A stretch of DNA of 64,000 bases. It comes from Streptomyces galbus. GTDB lineage: Bacteria > Actinomycetota > Actinomycetes > Streptomycetales > Streptomycetaceae. Position 1 is the first letter of the stretch; every line of letters begins with the position of its first letter. Made by a program: the position numbers and the translations under genes. Where the stretch lies: the NCBI RefSeq assembly GCF_005280195.1, contig NZ_SZPR01000031.1, positions 1 to 64,000 of the forward strand. The letters are read 5' to 3'. The notes beneath the pieces are model-generated. The model searched no databases. It was not told the origin of the DNA and saw only the letters and a list, made by a program, of their open reading frames with translations. Shown here piece by piece: positions 17,701 through 26,982 of the stretch.

Positions 17701-18773
17701 TCACGGCGTCGCGCGCGATGGAGGTCCGCGCCAACCTCAAGGACCACCTGATGAACCGGCTGGAGCTGCGGCTCGGCGACGCGATGGACTCCGAGTTCGA
17801 CCGGAAGGTCGCCGCCAACGTGCCGACCGGGGTCCCCGGGCGCGGGCAGACGCCGCAGCGGCAGCACTTCATGGCGGCCGTCCCGCGCATCGACGGCCTG
17901 TCCTCGGACACCGGCCTGCCGGACGCGACGTCGGCACTGGTGGCCGAGGTGAGGCGGCACTGGCAGCAGCCGGGTGCTCCCGGCGTACGGCTGCTGCCGC
18001 GGTCGTTCCCCGCGGACCGGCTGCCGTCCGGCGACCGCTTCCCGGAGCGGGGCGTGTCCTTCGCACTGGACGAGGACAACCTCGAGCCGGTGTTCGTGGA
18101 CTTCGACCAGGACCCGTTCTTCCTGGTCCTCGGCGAGAGCGAGTCCGGCAAGTCGAACCTGCTGAGGCTGCTCGTACGGCGCCTCGCCGAGCGCTACGAC
18201 GGGGACGACTGCAAGCTGTTCGTCGTGGACAACCGCCGTTCGCTGCTGGGCGTGACCCCGCGCTCGCACCTGGCGGAGTACATCCCCATGTCGCACCAGA
18301 TGCAGCACCACATGGACGCGCTCGCCGACCTGATGCGGCGGCGCACGCCGACGGCGGACGTCACACCGCAGCAGTTGCGCGAGCGGAGCTGGTGGCGGGG
18401 GCCGACGGTGTTCGTCGTCATCGACGACTACGACCTCGTCTCCACGTCGAGCGGCAATCCCCTGGCCGGACTCACGGAACTGCTGCCGTTCGCGCGGGAC
18501 GTGGGGGTGCGGTTCGTCATCGCGCGCTCGACGGCGGGCGCGGGGCGGGCCTCGTACGAGCCGTTCATGCAGCGCATGAAGGAACTCGGCGCCCAGGGCG
18601 TGGTCCTGGCGGGCGACCCGGCCGAGGGGGACCTGCTGGGCGGGGTGCGGCCGCGGGCGATGCCGGCGGGCCGGGGCATCTTCGTGTCGCGGCGGCGGGG
18701 GAAGCCGATGGTGCAGGTGGGGCTGGTGGGTGAAAGCGGCGAGGCCGGCGAGGTGGGCGGGCCCGGCGAGTGA
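14739..18773 (+). CDS. eccC: Type VII secretion FtsK/SpoIIIE ATPase EccC
   Basis: 1344 aa, the motor and substrate-recognition component of the ESX system. Two N-terminal transmembrane helices (about 46-85) are followed by three FtsK/SpoIIIE ATPase domains in one chain. Walker A motifs are G-A-T-G-S-G-K-S (about 473-480), G-G-P-Q-S-G-K-S (about 844-851) and G-E-S-E-S-G-K-S (about 1131-1138). Walker B motifs are L-V-L-V-I-D-E-F, V-F-L-V-I-D-G-W and V-F-V-V-I-D-D-Y; only the first has the Asp-Glu pair, which fits the family rule that ATPase 1 is the active one. I start at ATG 14739, with AGGGA ten bases upstream. The GTG at 14733 is equally possible. Confidence 0.93.
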   Translation: MSHVVVKRPPRALPKEVPTEEVVLQPPPELPRGQREGALLQLLPMLGMGGSVVFFFNPQAQPFMKIMGMVMVASTVALGVSMLVRYRRGNIGQLADLRRDYLRYLSQVRRAAQETARAQRDAQFYLHPSPEQLWALVAEGSRVWERRTGDEDFGQVRVGLGVQPLSTPLVPPQSAPTDQLEPLTAGAVERFVATHGLLEDLPIALSLRAFFHLTISGDPATVRGCTRAVTASLTALHSPEDLVVAVAAAPETAPAWEWAKWLPHAQAPGLADGAGSVRLITTDPLELEDLLGARLQGRPRFHPAGPPVPEQPHVVIVLDGVSLPPTSLLASPEGLQGVTLIEVVPGDLAHSRGDLSVVVRPASLLLESAEGPAYEGTPDVLSYEAAEALARQLAPLRMASGRDDDEPLLAKLEFTDLLDLGDAASVDPRRTWRPRGQAERLRVPIGVGEDGRPVMLDLKEAAHEGMGPHGLCVGATGSGKSELLRTLVLGLAVTHSSETLNFVLADFKGGATFAGMAHLPHVAAVITNLADDLTLVDRMGDSLRGELNRRQEMLHGAGNYANIHAYEKARAAGAPLQPMPSLVLVIDEFSELLTAKPDFIETFVQIGRIGRSLGVHLLLASQRLEEGRLRGLETHLSYRIGLRTFSAAESRAALGVPDAYELPNVPGSGLLKSGTDELVRFKAAYVSGAYRTGAPRASSGGPLPADRRPVLFTAARVPVGRAVLPHQRGTEGTTEGQGAGADGVVAVDEDALADTVLDVVVRRLEAQGPAAHQVWLPPLDSPPPLDALLPGLAPVAGRGLTPPGYEGAGRFVVPVGIVDKPYEQRRDPLWVDFGGSAGHMQILGGPQSGKSTLVRTVVASVALTHTPHEVQFYALDFGGGGLSAVAGLPHVGGVASRLDPERVRRTTAEVYGIMNRREEYFRSAGISSMADFRARRARGDISVTDQPWGDVFLVIDGWGAFRTEYEALEPAVLDIAARGLGFGIHLVLTASRAMEVRANLKDHLMNRLELRLGDAMDSEFDRKVAANVPTGVPGRGQTPQRQHFMAAVPRIDGLSSDTGLPDATSALVAEVRRHWQQPGAPGVRLLPRSFPADRLPSGDRFPERGVSFALDEDNLEPVFVDFDQDPFFLVLGESESGKSNLLRLLVRRLAERYDGDDCKLFVVDNRRSLLGVTPRSHLAEYIPMSHQMQHHMDALADLMRRRTPTADVTPQQLRERSWWRGPTVFVVIDDYDLVSTSSGNPLAGLTELLPFARDVGVRFVIARSTAGAGRASYEPFMQRMKELGAQGVVLAGDPAEGDLLGGVRPRAMPAGRGIFVSRRRGKPMVQVGLVGESGEAGEVGGPGE

Positions 18774-18829
18774 GGGTGCGTGTCGGGGGCGGCTGAGGGC
18801 GGACGGTGGGTCCGTGTGCGGAGCAGGAA

Positions 18830-18858
18830 GGGTGGGCGTCTCCCGTGCACGCCCACCC
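18830..18858. terminator. Hairpin between convergent eccC and esxA
   Basis: A perfect 10-bp stem (18830-18839 with 18849-18858) with a 9-nt loop. It lies midway in the 158-bp gap between the eccC stop and the end of the esx operon on the other strand. Confidence 0.65.
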
Positions 18859-18931
18859 GGGGTCCTGCTCGCCTGCTCGTCTGCTCGACGTCAGGTGAGC
18901 CGCCGCGGCCGGAGGCGGCCGCCGGTGGGGC

Positions 18932-19231
18932 TCACTGGAGGTAGCTGGCCGCCTTCTTGTCGCCCTCCATGTACGTACCGCCCGACTGGCCGACGACGTG
19001 ACCGATGCCGGTCAGCGCCTGGTGGATGTCGTCGGCCTCCTTCTTCCAGCGGGTCAGCTTCAGGTCGAAGGCGTCCTGGGCCTCGCCCGCCCAGTACTGC
19101 TTGCTGCTCTCGACCATCTTCCTGAGCTCCTCCAGGTCCTGCTCCAGGAGCTTCGCCTCGTTGGCGATCTTGGTCGCGGCGAAGTCGAGTGCGTTGTAGG
19201 TGACGTTCAGTCCGTCGTTGTTCCGGCTCAT
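18932..19231 (-). CDS. esxA: WXG100 family ESX substrate (EsxA-like)
   Basis: 99 aa, two predicted helices joined by the W-A-G turn at residues 47-49, as in the WXG100 family. The C-terminus contains Y-M-E-G-D (87-91), a match to the Y-x-x-x-D/E signal that directs type VII export. The partner gene lies 72 bp upstream on the same strand, and such pairs form secreted heterodimers that EccC recognises through the tail. In S. coelicolor the equivalent pair is named esxB-esxA in transcription order; I use the same names by position, so which is A or B is less sure than the family. Confidence 0.88.
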   Translation of the reverse strand: MSRNNDGLNVTYNALDFAATKIANEAKLLEQDLEELRKMVESSKQYWAGEAQDAFDLKLTRWKKEADDIHQALTGIGHVVGQSGGTYMEGDKKAASYLQ

Positions 19232-19303
19232 GCGCTGGTCCCTCTGCTCTCTCGTGGGTGCCCGACGACGTGCGGTGGGCGGGTGGCGGGTGTCAGCCGG
19301 GGC

Positions 19304-19648
19304 TCACATCGACGTGAAGGGGGAGACGGTGGGCGCGCCGTCCTGGAGGCTGATCCTGTTGACCGCGGCGCGGACCTCGTCCTCCTTGGAGTCCTTGATG
19401 GTGCGCGCGGTCGTCATCGCCTCGATGACCTCGCCGAGGATGCCGCCGATGTTGCGCAGGGACTGGTTGATCTCGAACTGCTTCGCGTCGAACGCGGCGC
19501 GGCCGATGCCGTCCCACTGTCCTTCGAGGCTGTCGATGATGCCCTGCAGGCCGTGCACGCGGGCGCGGATGTTCTCGTACTTGGTGTACATGTCCTGCTG
19601 CAGCTTGATGACCGCTGCGTCTTCGAGTTTCTGGCTCGGGGTGGACAT
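19304..19648 (-). CDS. esxB: WXG100 family ESX substrate (EsxB-like)
   Basis: 114 aa with the W-D-G turn at residues 45-47 between two amphipathic helices. It has no Y-x-x-x-D/E motif at its C-terminus; the partner encoded downstream carries it instead, so one export signal probably serves the pair. The tail is longer than usual and ends in a non-helical Pro/Ser-containing segment. It is first in the two-gene esx operon. Symbol by position only. Confidence 0.87.
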   Translation of the reverse strand: MSTPSQKLEDAAVIKLQQDMYTKYENIRARVHGLQGIIDSLEGQWDGIGRAAFDAKQFEINQSLRNIGGILGEVIEAMTTARTIKDSKEDEVRAAVNRISLQDGAPTVSPFTSM

Positions 19649-20237
19649 GGTGAGCCTGCCTTTCTCCTGTGGTGCGGCGATGGTCGAGTGGTTCGGCGTG
19701 GTGGTGGGCCCGGCGCCACCGGACGGCGGCCGGGGCGCGGGCGGGAACGTGAACAGCGGTCACGGCGTCGCCTTACGGCGCCGGGTCGGTGGGCCCGATG
19801 GCAGGCCGGTGACAGGCCGGTGACAGGCCGGGCGACGTACGACCCGATGTCAGCCGGAAGCACGGTGCTCCCTCCCCCGTTCCCCCGTGTGCCGGCGGCG
19901 GAGCGCATCCGGCCTTCCGGCGTGCACCGGTATGCGATCGCACAGGGGGGCGGTCCCAGCACACACCGGCACCCTACCCAGCTCGGGCACGGTCCCCAAC
20001 TGGGACATGCACCGCGCGAGTTGCGGAACGCCGGCGCCTGGAGACCGGTACCGGGCCCGCACTTGGCTTGAATGATGCGGTGGTCGGAGCGGTTCCTGTC
20101 GCCCGCACCGCTCGTACCGTCAGCGGCAGTTGCTAGCTTGTGCCGCGAGGGGCGGCCCGGGAACGGCGACGCGCCCGGAGAAACGCTGCCCGACCGGTGC
20201 GGGCGGCGCGGGTTCACAACGGGGAAGGTGTCCGGCC
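19649..20237. promoter_or_regulatory. Divergent intergenic region upstream of esxB and the AG1-like gene
   Basis: 589 bp, the longest gap without a gene in the window. Frames here lack the codon bias of real genes. It contains an 11-bp tandem repeat (19802-19831, entered separately) and a TAGCTT hexamer at 20134-20139 that may be the -10 of the plus-strand gene. The size suggests complex control of the WXG100 operon. I see no recognisable regulator motif. Confidence 0.45.
19802..19831. repeat. 11-bp tandem repeat upstream of the esx operon
   Basis: The unit CAGGCCGGTGA occurs at 19802-19812 and 19813-19823, followed by a partial third copy at 19824-19831. The 11-bp period would place the copies on one face of the helix. 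It is about 155-185 bp upstream of esxB and could be a protein-binding array. Confidence 0.6.
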
Positions 20238-20762
20238 ATGGCATGGGACGAGTGGGAGCAGCTCAAGGCCGAGGCGTTGCGGCAGCGTCAGGCTCCGGCC
20301 CACATGCGGCTGAACGGTGCCGATGCCGGTGCGGGCGGCGGTACGCAGGGGTCCTCCGGGGCGCCGGGCACGTACGGCGTCCTCAAGGCCAGCCAGAAGG
20401 ACCTCGCCGCGATCGGCAGGGCGGCGCACGGCCTGTACAACGACCTGTGGGACCGGGCCCGGGTGGCCGTCCCCACGAGTGATTCCGCGGCCGCCGGCTT
20501 GACGCAGCAGGGCTTCGCCCTCGGAGCGGGTCTCCAGCACGTGTCGACGCGGTGGGAGGAGCAGCTCAAGTCCCTGATGGACGCGTGCGCGCACATCGCG
20601 AACCACATGCACGTGACCCAGGCGCTGCACGACGGGGACGACGGTTACATCGCCCGCCGCACGAGCAGCATCGCCCTGCTGGACGCCGGGTTCGACGAAC
20701 GGGTCGGGGCGCCGGGCCGGCCGAACGGGGTGTACGGGGAGCAGAGCAAGAAGAAGGAGTAG
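20238..20762 (+). CDS. AG1-like helical protein associated with the ESX locus
   Basis: 174 aa from ATG 20238, with GGGGAAGG upstream. The protein begins M-A-W-D-E-W-E-Q-L-K, has a Gly-rich linker (32-48), then a mainly helical domain rich in Ala and Leu. The tail contains Y-G-E-Q-S-K-K-K-E. Proteins of this type, annotated AG1 in Streptomyces, precede large DUF6571-type proteins in ESX loci, as here. It may be a WXG100-like helical partner or chaperone of the next gene product; that is inference from order and predicted helices. Confidence 0.75.
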   Translation: MAWDEWEQLKAEALRQRQAPAHMRLNGADAGAGGGTQGSSGAPGTYGVLKASQKDLAAIGRAAHGLYNDLWDRARVAVPTSDSAAAGLTQQGFALGAGLQHVSTRWEEQLKSLMDACAHIANHMHVTQALHDGDDGYIARRTSSIALLDAGFDERVGAPGRPNGVYGEQSKKKE

Positions 20763-20884
20763 GGCCGACCGGGGCCGAAGCAGCGCGGTCTCCCGCGCAC
20801 CTCAGCCCCTCGCCGGCCTCCCTGCTCGCCCTCCTCCGCCGCCCGTCCTCCACTCGACCGCCCGACCGCCCCAGGGACGACCGC

Positions 20885-23203
20885 ATGAACTTCGAGACGC
20901 TCTTCCACGCCAACTTCAGTCTCCTCGACGACGCCGTCACCGACTGGGCGACCCTCGTCAGGAACCTCGCCGAGCTCCAGAAGGACGCGGAGTCCGGCCT
21001 GCACCAGGCGGCGAACAAGGCCAACTGGGCCGGGATGAACCAGCAGGTGAGCAAGGAGTTCATCGGCAAGACGGCGGGCGAGTTCGCTGACGCCCATACC
21101 CAGGCGAGCACCATCCACCAGATCCTCAGCGACACCCTGGGCGAACTGAAGGGCTACCACCGGCAGCTCACCACCGCCGTCGAGAACGGCCGGAAGAGGA
21201 GCCTCTCCGTCTTTCCGTCCGGTGACGCCTTCATGGTCACGTCGAGCGTGCCGCCGCAGACGGCGACCGCGAACGCACCCGACCGGACGGCCGACGTCAC
21301 GGCACTCCGCGACGAGATCCAGGGCATCCTCGACAAGGCCACCGAGAGCGACAACTCCGCCGGCACGGTCCTCAAGGCCCTCGCGGACCAGAGCAAGCTG
21401 GGGTTCTCGGATGCTCGGTACAAGGACCGGGACAGCGCGGCGGCGGCCCTCAAGAAGGCGGACGAGCTGGCCAGGCTTGCGAAGAAGGATCCGGACGAGT
21501 TGACCACGGCGGAATTCGATCTCCTGAACGCCGGTCTCAAGAAGTACGCGAATGACAACCTCTTCGCGGAACGCTTCGCCACGGATCTCGGGGCGCGCGG
21601 CACGCTCGACTTCTGGACGGGGTTGAACGACGTGCCGGGTGCAGGGGACGTGGGACAGAAGCGTCATGACCGGTACGACGACCTGCAGAAGAGCCTGAGC
21701 CTTACGCTCGCCACTGCCTCGCAGAGTGACAGTGCAGGCATGGCGGACTGGAAGGGCCGGATGGTCGACTTGGCCGACAAGCCGGTCGGGCGTACGGGTG
21801 GCTTCCCCCTCGGGGCGCAAGTGATGACCAACTTGATGCGGTGGGGCGACTACGACGACCGGTTCCTGGTCGACTACGGCGACAAGCTGACCGAGACGGA
21901 GAAGAAGTTCACGGGCAACGGCCGCCACGGCGCGTGGAGCCGCACCGGCGGTGACCCCTTGCTCAACCGCACGGGCACGGATTCCGGGTGGGACCCGATG
22001 ACCGGATATCTCAGAGCGCTGTCGAACAACCCCGACGCCGCCACGGAGTTCTTCAACGACACGTTCGTCACGAAGGACGAGGACCACAACTTCACTCAGG
22101 ACGCGGACGGCAACGGCAAACAGGAGAAGCGGACGCTCAGCAATTTCGACTACCTCTTCGAAGAGCGAGATTGGCCCCAGGACGTGGACGCCAAGGGCGA
22201 GGAGAGCATTGCCGGGCGCAACTACCTGGGCATGGCCCTGGAGGCTGCGACCACGGGACATCCGGCGGGCGAATTGCGCGCAGTGGACACTCCCGCTCAT
22301 CACAAGGGGCAGACGAAGCTGTTCGAAGCGATCGTCGCCTCCATTTCGGACGACAGTACTCGTCTGACGGATCATGCCTATATGTCAGACAGTATGGGGC
22401 AAATCGCTTCCGAGTACCTCGCCGATATCGATCGCGCGGCGACTGATGTGGATCCACACCCCGGCAGTAACGACACGAGCGACCAAGAGGCTTGGGACAG
22501 GATCCAGAAACTGTATCCAGTAGCGGGCTCTGCAGCCGAATTGAACCACCGAGATACATCCCGCTTCCTCTTCGCCCTCGGCCAGAACCCAGAGGGGTAT
22601 GCCGCTGTCGAAGTAGCCCAAAAGAGGTACATGAGTGATCTCATGGAATACCACCTGAATCCTGACCTACCGGAATCTCAACGCCCACACCACGACCTGC
22701 GGCTCACCGTCCAAGCCATTGCCGGACATTCGGGTGAGGTGTCGGGGACTCTTGCAATGGGTCGTAATGAAGCAATCGCCGGTACAGCGTCGGTCTCGGA
22801 TGACGATTACGACCATGCCGTCAATCAATGGAAGAACGCCGCTTCCGGGGTGATCGGTACCGGACTGGGCGTGGGTACTTCCTTCATCGCTTCACCTGTC
22901 GTGGGCGCCGGAGTCGGGGGAGCCGCCGGAACGGTGACCAGCGTCGTCCTCGAGGAGATGTTCAAGGATGTCGAGGGCAGCGAAAAGGACGACGCCGGTC
23001 CGAAGATGGGCGAGAATTGGGAGAACGGCCAGGACAACAACTTGAAGTACACGCGAAACGCCGCCGCGGAAGCTACGCGGAAGTACCGACTAGCGGACGC
23101 GGAAGATCTGGCTTCTGTGGCGGAAAGCGAGGCCAGCAAGGGTTACCTGCGCGCAGGGACCTACATGGAGCGTGTAGCACCTGACCTTCTGACAGAGATC
23201 TGA
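20885..23203 (+). CDS. DUF6571-like large ESX-associated protein
   Basis: 772 aa. The N-terminal about 100 residues are helical, with a W-A-G turn at 48-50, like a WXG100 domain fused to a larger body. The middle is Asp/Lys-rich and helical (repeated D-L-A-K-K, D-Y-G-D-K). A hydrophobic Gly/Ala/Val segment (G-V-I-G-T-G-L-G-V-G-T-S-F, around 655-695) may enter or cross a membrane. No enzymatic motif was found. The last third of the gene has lower GC and codons such as ATA, AAT and TCT that are rare in its neighbours. It is preceded by the AG1-like gene and followed by a lipoprotein gene with similar composition. Likely an ESX substrate. The exact family is recalled, not searched. Confidence 0.7.
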   Translation: MNFETLFHANFSLLDDAVTDWATLVRNLAELQKDAESGLHQAANKANWAGMNQQVSKEFIGKTAGEFADAHTQASTIHQILSDTLGELKGYHRQLTTAVENGRKRSLSVFPSGDAFMVTSSVPPQTATANAPDRTADVTALRDEIQGILDKATESDNSAGTVLKALADQSKLGFSDARYKDRDSAAAALKKADELARLAKKDPDELTTAEFDLLNAGLKKYANDNLFAERFATDLGARGTLDFWTGLNDVPGAGDVGQKRHDRYDDLQKSLSLTLATASQSDSAGMADWKGRMVDLADKPVGRTGGFPLGAQVMTNLMRWGDYDDRFLVDYGDKLTETEKKFTGNGRHGAWSRTGGDPLLNRTGTDSGWDPMTGYLRALSNNPDAATEFFNDTFVTKDEDHNFTQDADGNGKQEKRTLSNFDYLFEERDWPQDVDAKGEESIAGRNYLGMALEAATTGHPAGELRAVDTPAHHKGQTKLFEAIVASISDDSTRLTDHAYMSDSMGQIASEYLADIDRAATDVDPHPGSNDTSDQEAWDRIQKLYPVAGSAAELNHRDTSRFLFALGQNPEGYAAVEVAQKRYMSDLMEYHLNPDLPESQRPHHDLRLTVQAIAGHSGEVSGTLAMGRNEAIAGTASVSDDDYDHAVNQWKNAASGVIGTGLGVGTSFIASPVVGAGVGGAAGTVTSVVLEEMFKDVEGSEKDDAGPKMGENWENGQDNNLKYTRNAAAEATRKYRLADAEDLASVAESEASKGYLRAGTYMERVAPDLLTEI

Positions 23204-23258
23204 TGACGCTTACCGTTGGCGTCCCAAAAGGCTTTCGTTTCCTTCGGCGAACACAAGC

Positions 23259-23264
23259 GAGGAG
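23259..23264 (+). promoter_or_regulatory. Ribosome-binding site that sets the lipoprotein start
   Basis: GAGGAG lies five bases before a TTG codon at 23270. The longer in-frame start, TTG 23216, has no SD sequence and would put 18 residues in front of the signal peptide. Confidence 0.65.
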
Positions 23265-23269
23265 TTCCT

Positions 23270-23794
23270 TTGCTGTTCAGAGTCAATAGGAAGATCGCAA
23301 CAGCATGCGTTCTTGTCAGCATCCTCGTGGGCTGCTCGACCGATTCCAATAAAAAAGAGTACGCCAGTCCCGAAGCCCTTTGTGAAGTACCGGTAGACGC
23401 CGGTGTGCTTTCGAAGCTCCTGCCTCCGGGCGAAAAGATCGCCGTGCAGGAAAGGAATCCGACACCCCACCGCAAGCGATGCCAGGTCAACGTCGACGGT
23501 CGTGTGGCGCTCATCGCCAGCCAGGAGTGGTGGGAGGACGGGGACGGGATCGACGTCGTCGCCCATGCGTTTCCGCAGCTGAAGTCCGCTCAGCTCTCCG
23601 GTGACGGCACCTCGCTCCATACAGGCACCGGCGCGCTGAGGAAGGTGGAGGCTTGTGGCAGGGCCGGCTACTCCGGCTACACCTTGTTCACGGCGATCCA
23701 GGTGTACGCACGCGACGTCGACGACTCGGTCGCCGTGAAAAAGCTGATCGACGACTACACCGACGGCGTCGTGGCCTCTGCAACCTGCCGCTGA
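23270..23794 (+). CDS. Lipoprotein downstream of the DUF6571-like gene
   Basis: 174 aa from TTG 23270. The signal peptide has positive residues (R-V-N-R-K), a hydrophobic stretch and a lipobox L-V-G-C at about 19-22, so the mature protein is anchored to the outer face of the membrane. The body has four further cysteines likely forming disulphides (L-C-E-V-P, K-R-C-Q-V, E-A-C-G-R, A-T-C-R) and resembles actinobacterial DUF3558-like lipoproteins only in outline. GC content is lower than the surroundings, as in the end of the upstream gene, 66 bp away. Possible roles are a partner, or an immunity-like factor, for the upstream protein; no direct evidence for either. Confidence 0.8.
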   Translation: MLFRVNRKIATACVLVSILVGCSTDSNKKEYASPEALCEVPVDAGVLSKLLPPGEKIAVQERNPTPHRKRCQVNVDGRVALIASQEWWEDGDGIDVVAHAFPQLKSAQLSGDGTSLHTGTGALRKVEACGRAGYSGYTLFTAIQVYARDVDDSVAVKKLIDDYTDGVVASATCR

Positions 23795-23880
23795 CCTTTC
23801 CTGGGCGAGCGCTGGCGGCCGTCAGCAAGTGGGCCGTAACGCCGCACTGGGGAGCGGCGCCGCCGGCTTGTCCAGCCCCG

Positions 23881-25218
<1,338 letters not shown>

Positions 25219-25248
25219 GTACCGCGCCCCCTTTCCTTCCTCGTCCCG

Positions 25249-26769
25249 CTACGAGCCCTGGGGGAGGCGGGCCGCCGCCTCGGACAGGCGTGGGCCGGTC
25301 GGCAGGAACGTCGACCACTCCGCGGGTACGGGCACCGGGTCCACCGCCTCGTAGCCGAGCCGGGTCTGGGCGATGCGGGCCTCGCTCAGTTCCTCCTCGC
25401 GCTGCCGGGCCGACGTGCCGACGCCCCGGTCGTCGGTCGCGCTGTCGCTGTTGGACTGCAGGGCGTAGCGCAGGCCCGTGTCGGTCACCAGGAAGACGGC
25501 GCCCGCCCCGGTCTCCGTGCCCTTGAACTGGCGGTAGAGCTGGCCCGAGCCGGGTGTGACGTACGCGCTGGAGGAGCCGGTGGCCAAGGGGGCGGGGAAG
25601 TCGGTGCCCGCCCACGTGGACAGGGTCGTGCGGCCGCTCCTGGCGTCCACCGCGCGCAGGACGCTGCAGACGGTGTCGCGGCCGGTGGAGGCGGCGGGTG
25701 CGTTCACGGTCCTCGGCCGGTACGACGGCCAGTGCTTCTCCCCCTCGAACGCCGTGCTGTCGACGACCGCGCCCGGGCTGACCTGCCGCGCCTCGCCCGC
25801 CTGCCCGACGGCGAGCAGGGCGCCGCTGTTGAGCAGCAGGGTCGCGGTGAACTCGGTGACGCGGGCCACCTTGCCGGGCAGCACGACGTAGTACTGCATG
25901 ACCGAGCCGTCGTACGCCTTGATGACCATGCCGACGCGGTCGTACGCCCCGAGGCCGGCGGAGGCGTGCGCCGGGGCGCCCGGGACGCCGTCGATGTGCG
26001 GGACGGACACCGGGTCGCCCTGGTGGAGGGTGTCGAGCCAGTCCTGGGAGACCCGCTGCGGGGCGCGGCCGCGCGTGTCGAGCGCCTTCAGCAGTTCCTT
26101 GTCGGACGGGTCGGCCAACCGGTACGCGGTGCCGCCGGCGTCGACGACGTACCGCGTCGTGCCGTCCGGGCCCACGACGTACAGCAGGTCCCCCGCGGCG
26201 AGCTTCTCGTCGCCCTCCGTGCGCTGCCATTCCTTCTCGGCGAGGACGAAGGCCGCCTTCTGGACGGCGCGGCCGCCGTCGGCCGGGCGTTCGCAGACCG
26301 CCCAGCGCTTGGCCCGGGCCGCCGCGTCGGCGGACGGGAGGCGGTCGGGCGCGTACGGGATGCCGATGGTGGCGCCGTGCGGGGGCCTGCCGCCGTCGAG
26401 GACCTCCTCGTCGACGGTGAGGACGCTGCTGCCGGGCTTCAGCAGGAGCCTGGCGGAGGCCATGTTGAGGACGGGGTGGAGCTGTGCCTTGCCGTCCGTC
26501 CGCAGCACGACGTAGCGGGTGGTGGAGTCGCTGGCCACGATGACGTGTTCCTCGGGCTCGTCCCAGCCCTTGGGTGCCGTCGGGCTGAACAGGCCGATCG
26601 CCCCGAACACCGCGAGCACCACCACCCCGACGACGACGCTCGGGACGACCGCGCCGAGCGGCCGGGGCGCCCCCTCCTCCGAGCCGGACGGCGACGGCCG
26701 GAGGAACGACGCGAGGAGGCGGCGCTTCGCGAAGGTGTAGGCGTTGAGTTCGTCGCGCCGTGATGCCAT
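25249..26769 (-). CDS. eccB: Type VII secretion protein EccB
   Basis: 506 aa from ATG 26769. It begins with the conserved EccB N-terminus M-A-S-R-R-D-E-L-N-A-Y-T-F-A-K-R-R. One transmembrane helix (about 37-60) follows, then a large extracellular domain with repeats of the R1-R4 type (for example L-L-L-K-P-G-S-S-V-L, A-L-L-L-N-S-G-A-L). Two cysteines around W-A-V-C-E and V-C-S-V-L match the disulphide expected in the family. EccB bridges the membrane complex to the mycosin. Upstream in-frame starts extend into the divergent promoter region and are rejected. Confidence 0.92.
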   Translation of the reverse strand: MASRRDELNAYTFAKRRLLASFLRPSPSGSEEGAPRPLGAVVPSVVVGVVVLAVFGAIGLFSPTAPKGWDEPEEHVIVASDSTTRYVVLRTDGKAQLHPVLNMASARLLLKPGSSVLTVDEEVLDGGRPPHGATIGIPYAPDRLPSADAAARAKRWAVCERPADGGRAVQKAAFVLAEKEWQRTEGDEKLAAGDLLYVVGPDGTTRYVVDAGGTAYRLADPSDKELLKALDTRGRAPQRVSQDWLDTLHQGDPVSVPHIDGVPGAPAHASAGLGAYDRVGMVIKAYDGSVMQYYVVLPGKVARVTEFTATLLLNSGALLAVGQAGEARQVSPGAVVDSTAFEGEKHWPSYRPRTVNAPAASTGRDTVCSVLRAVDARSGRTTLSTWAGTDFPAPLATGSSSAYVTPGSGQLYRQFKGTETGAGAVFLVTDTGLRYALQSNSDSATDDRGVGTSARQREEELSEARIAQTRLGYEAVDPVPVPAEWSTFLPTGPRLSEAAARLPQGS

Positions 26770-26982
26770 CTGTGTCCGCTCTCTCCCCGTGCGGAGTGGT
26801 GGGGGCCTGACGGGCCCCGCGGGAGGCACGCCCCCGCTCTCGCCCGCCTCACGGGCCTGCGCTGTCAGACCCGGCCCCTACTATGCCTGTTGGGTGGTAC
26901 CGCGTGCGGCACCGGTAGGGTGCTCTGGCCCTGCCGGGCGGTGGGCGCGCGGATGTTCCAGGAGAGTTCGGGGGGTTGGGTG

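Noticed and set aside
14643..18311. 1222-codon minus-strand frame opposite eccC
   Set aside because: Arg/Gln/His-rich shadow of eccC, whose three ATPase domains are unmistakable on the plus strand.
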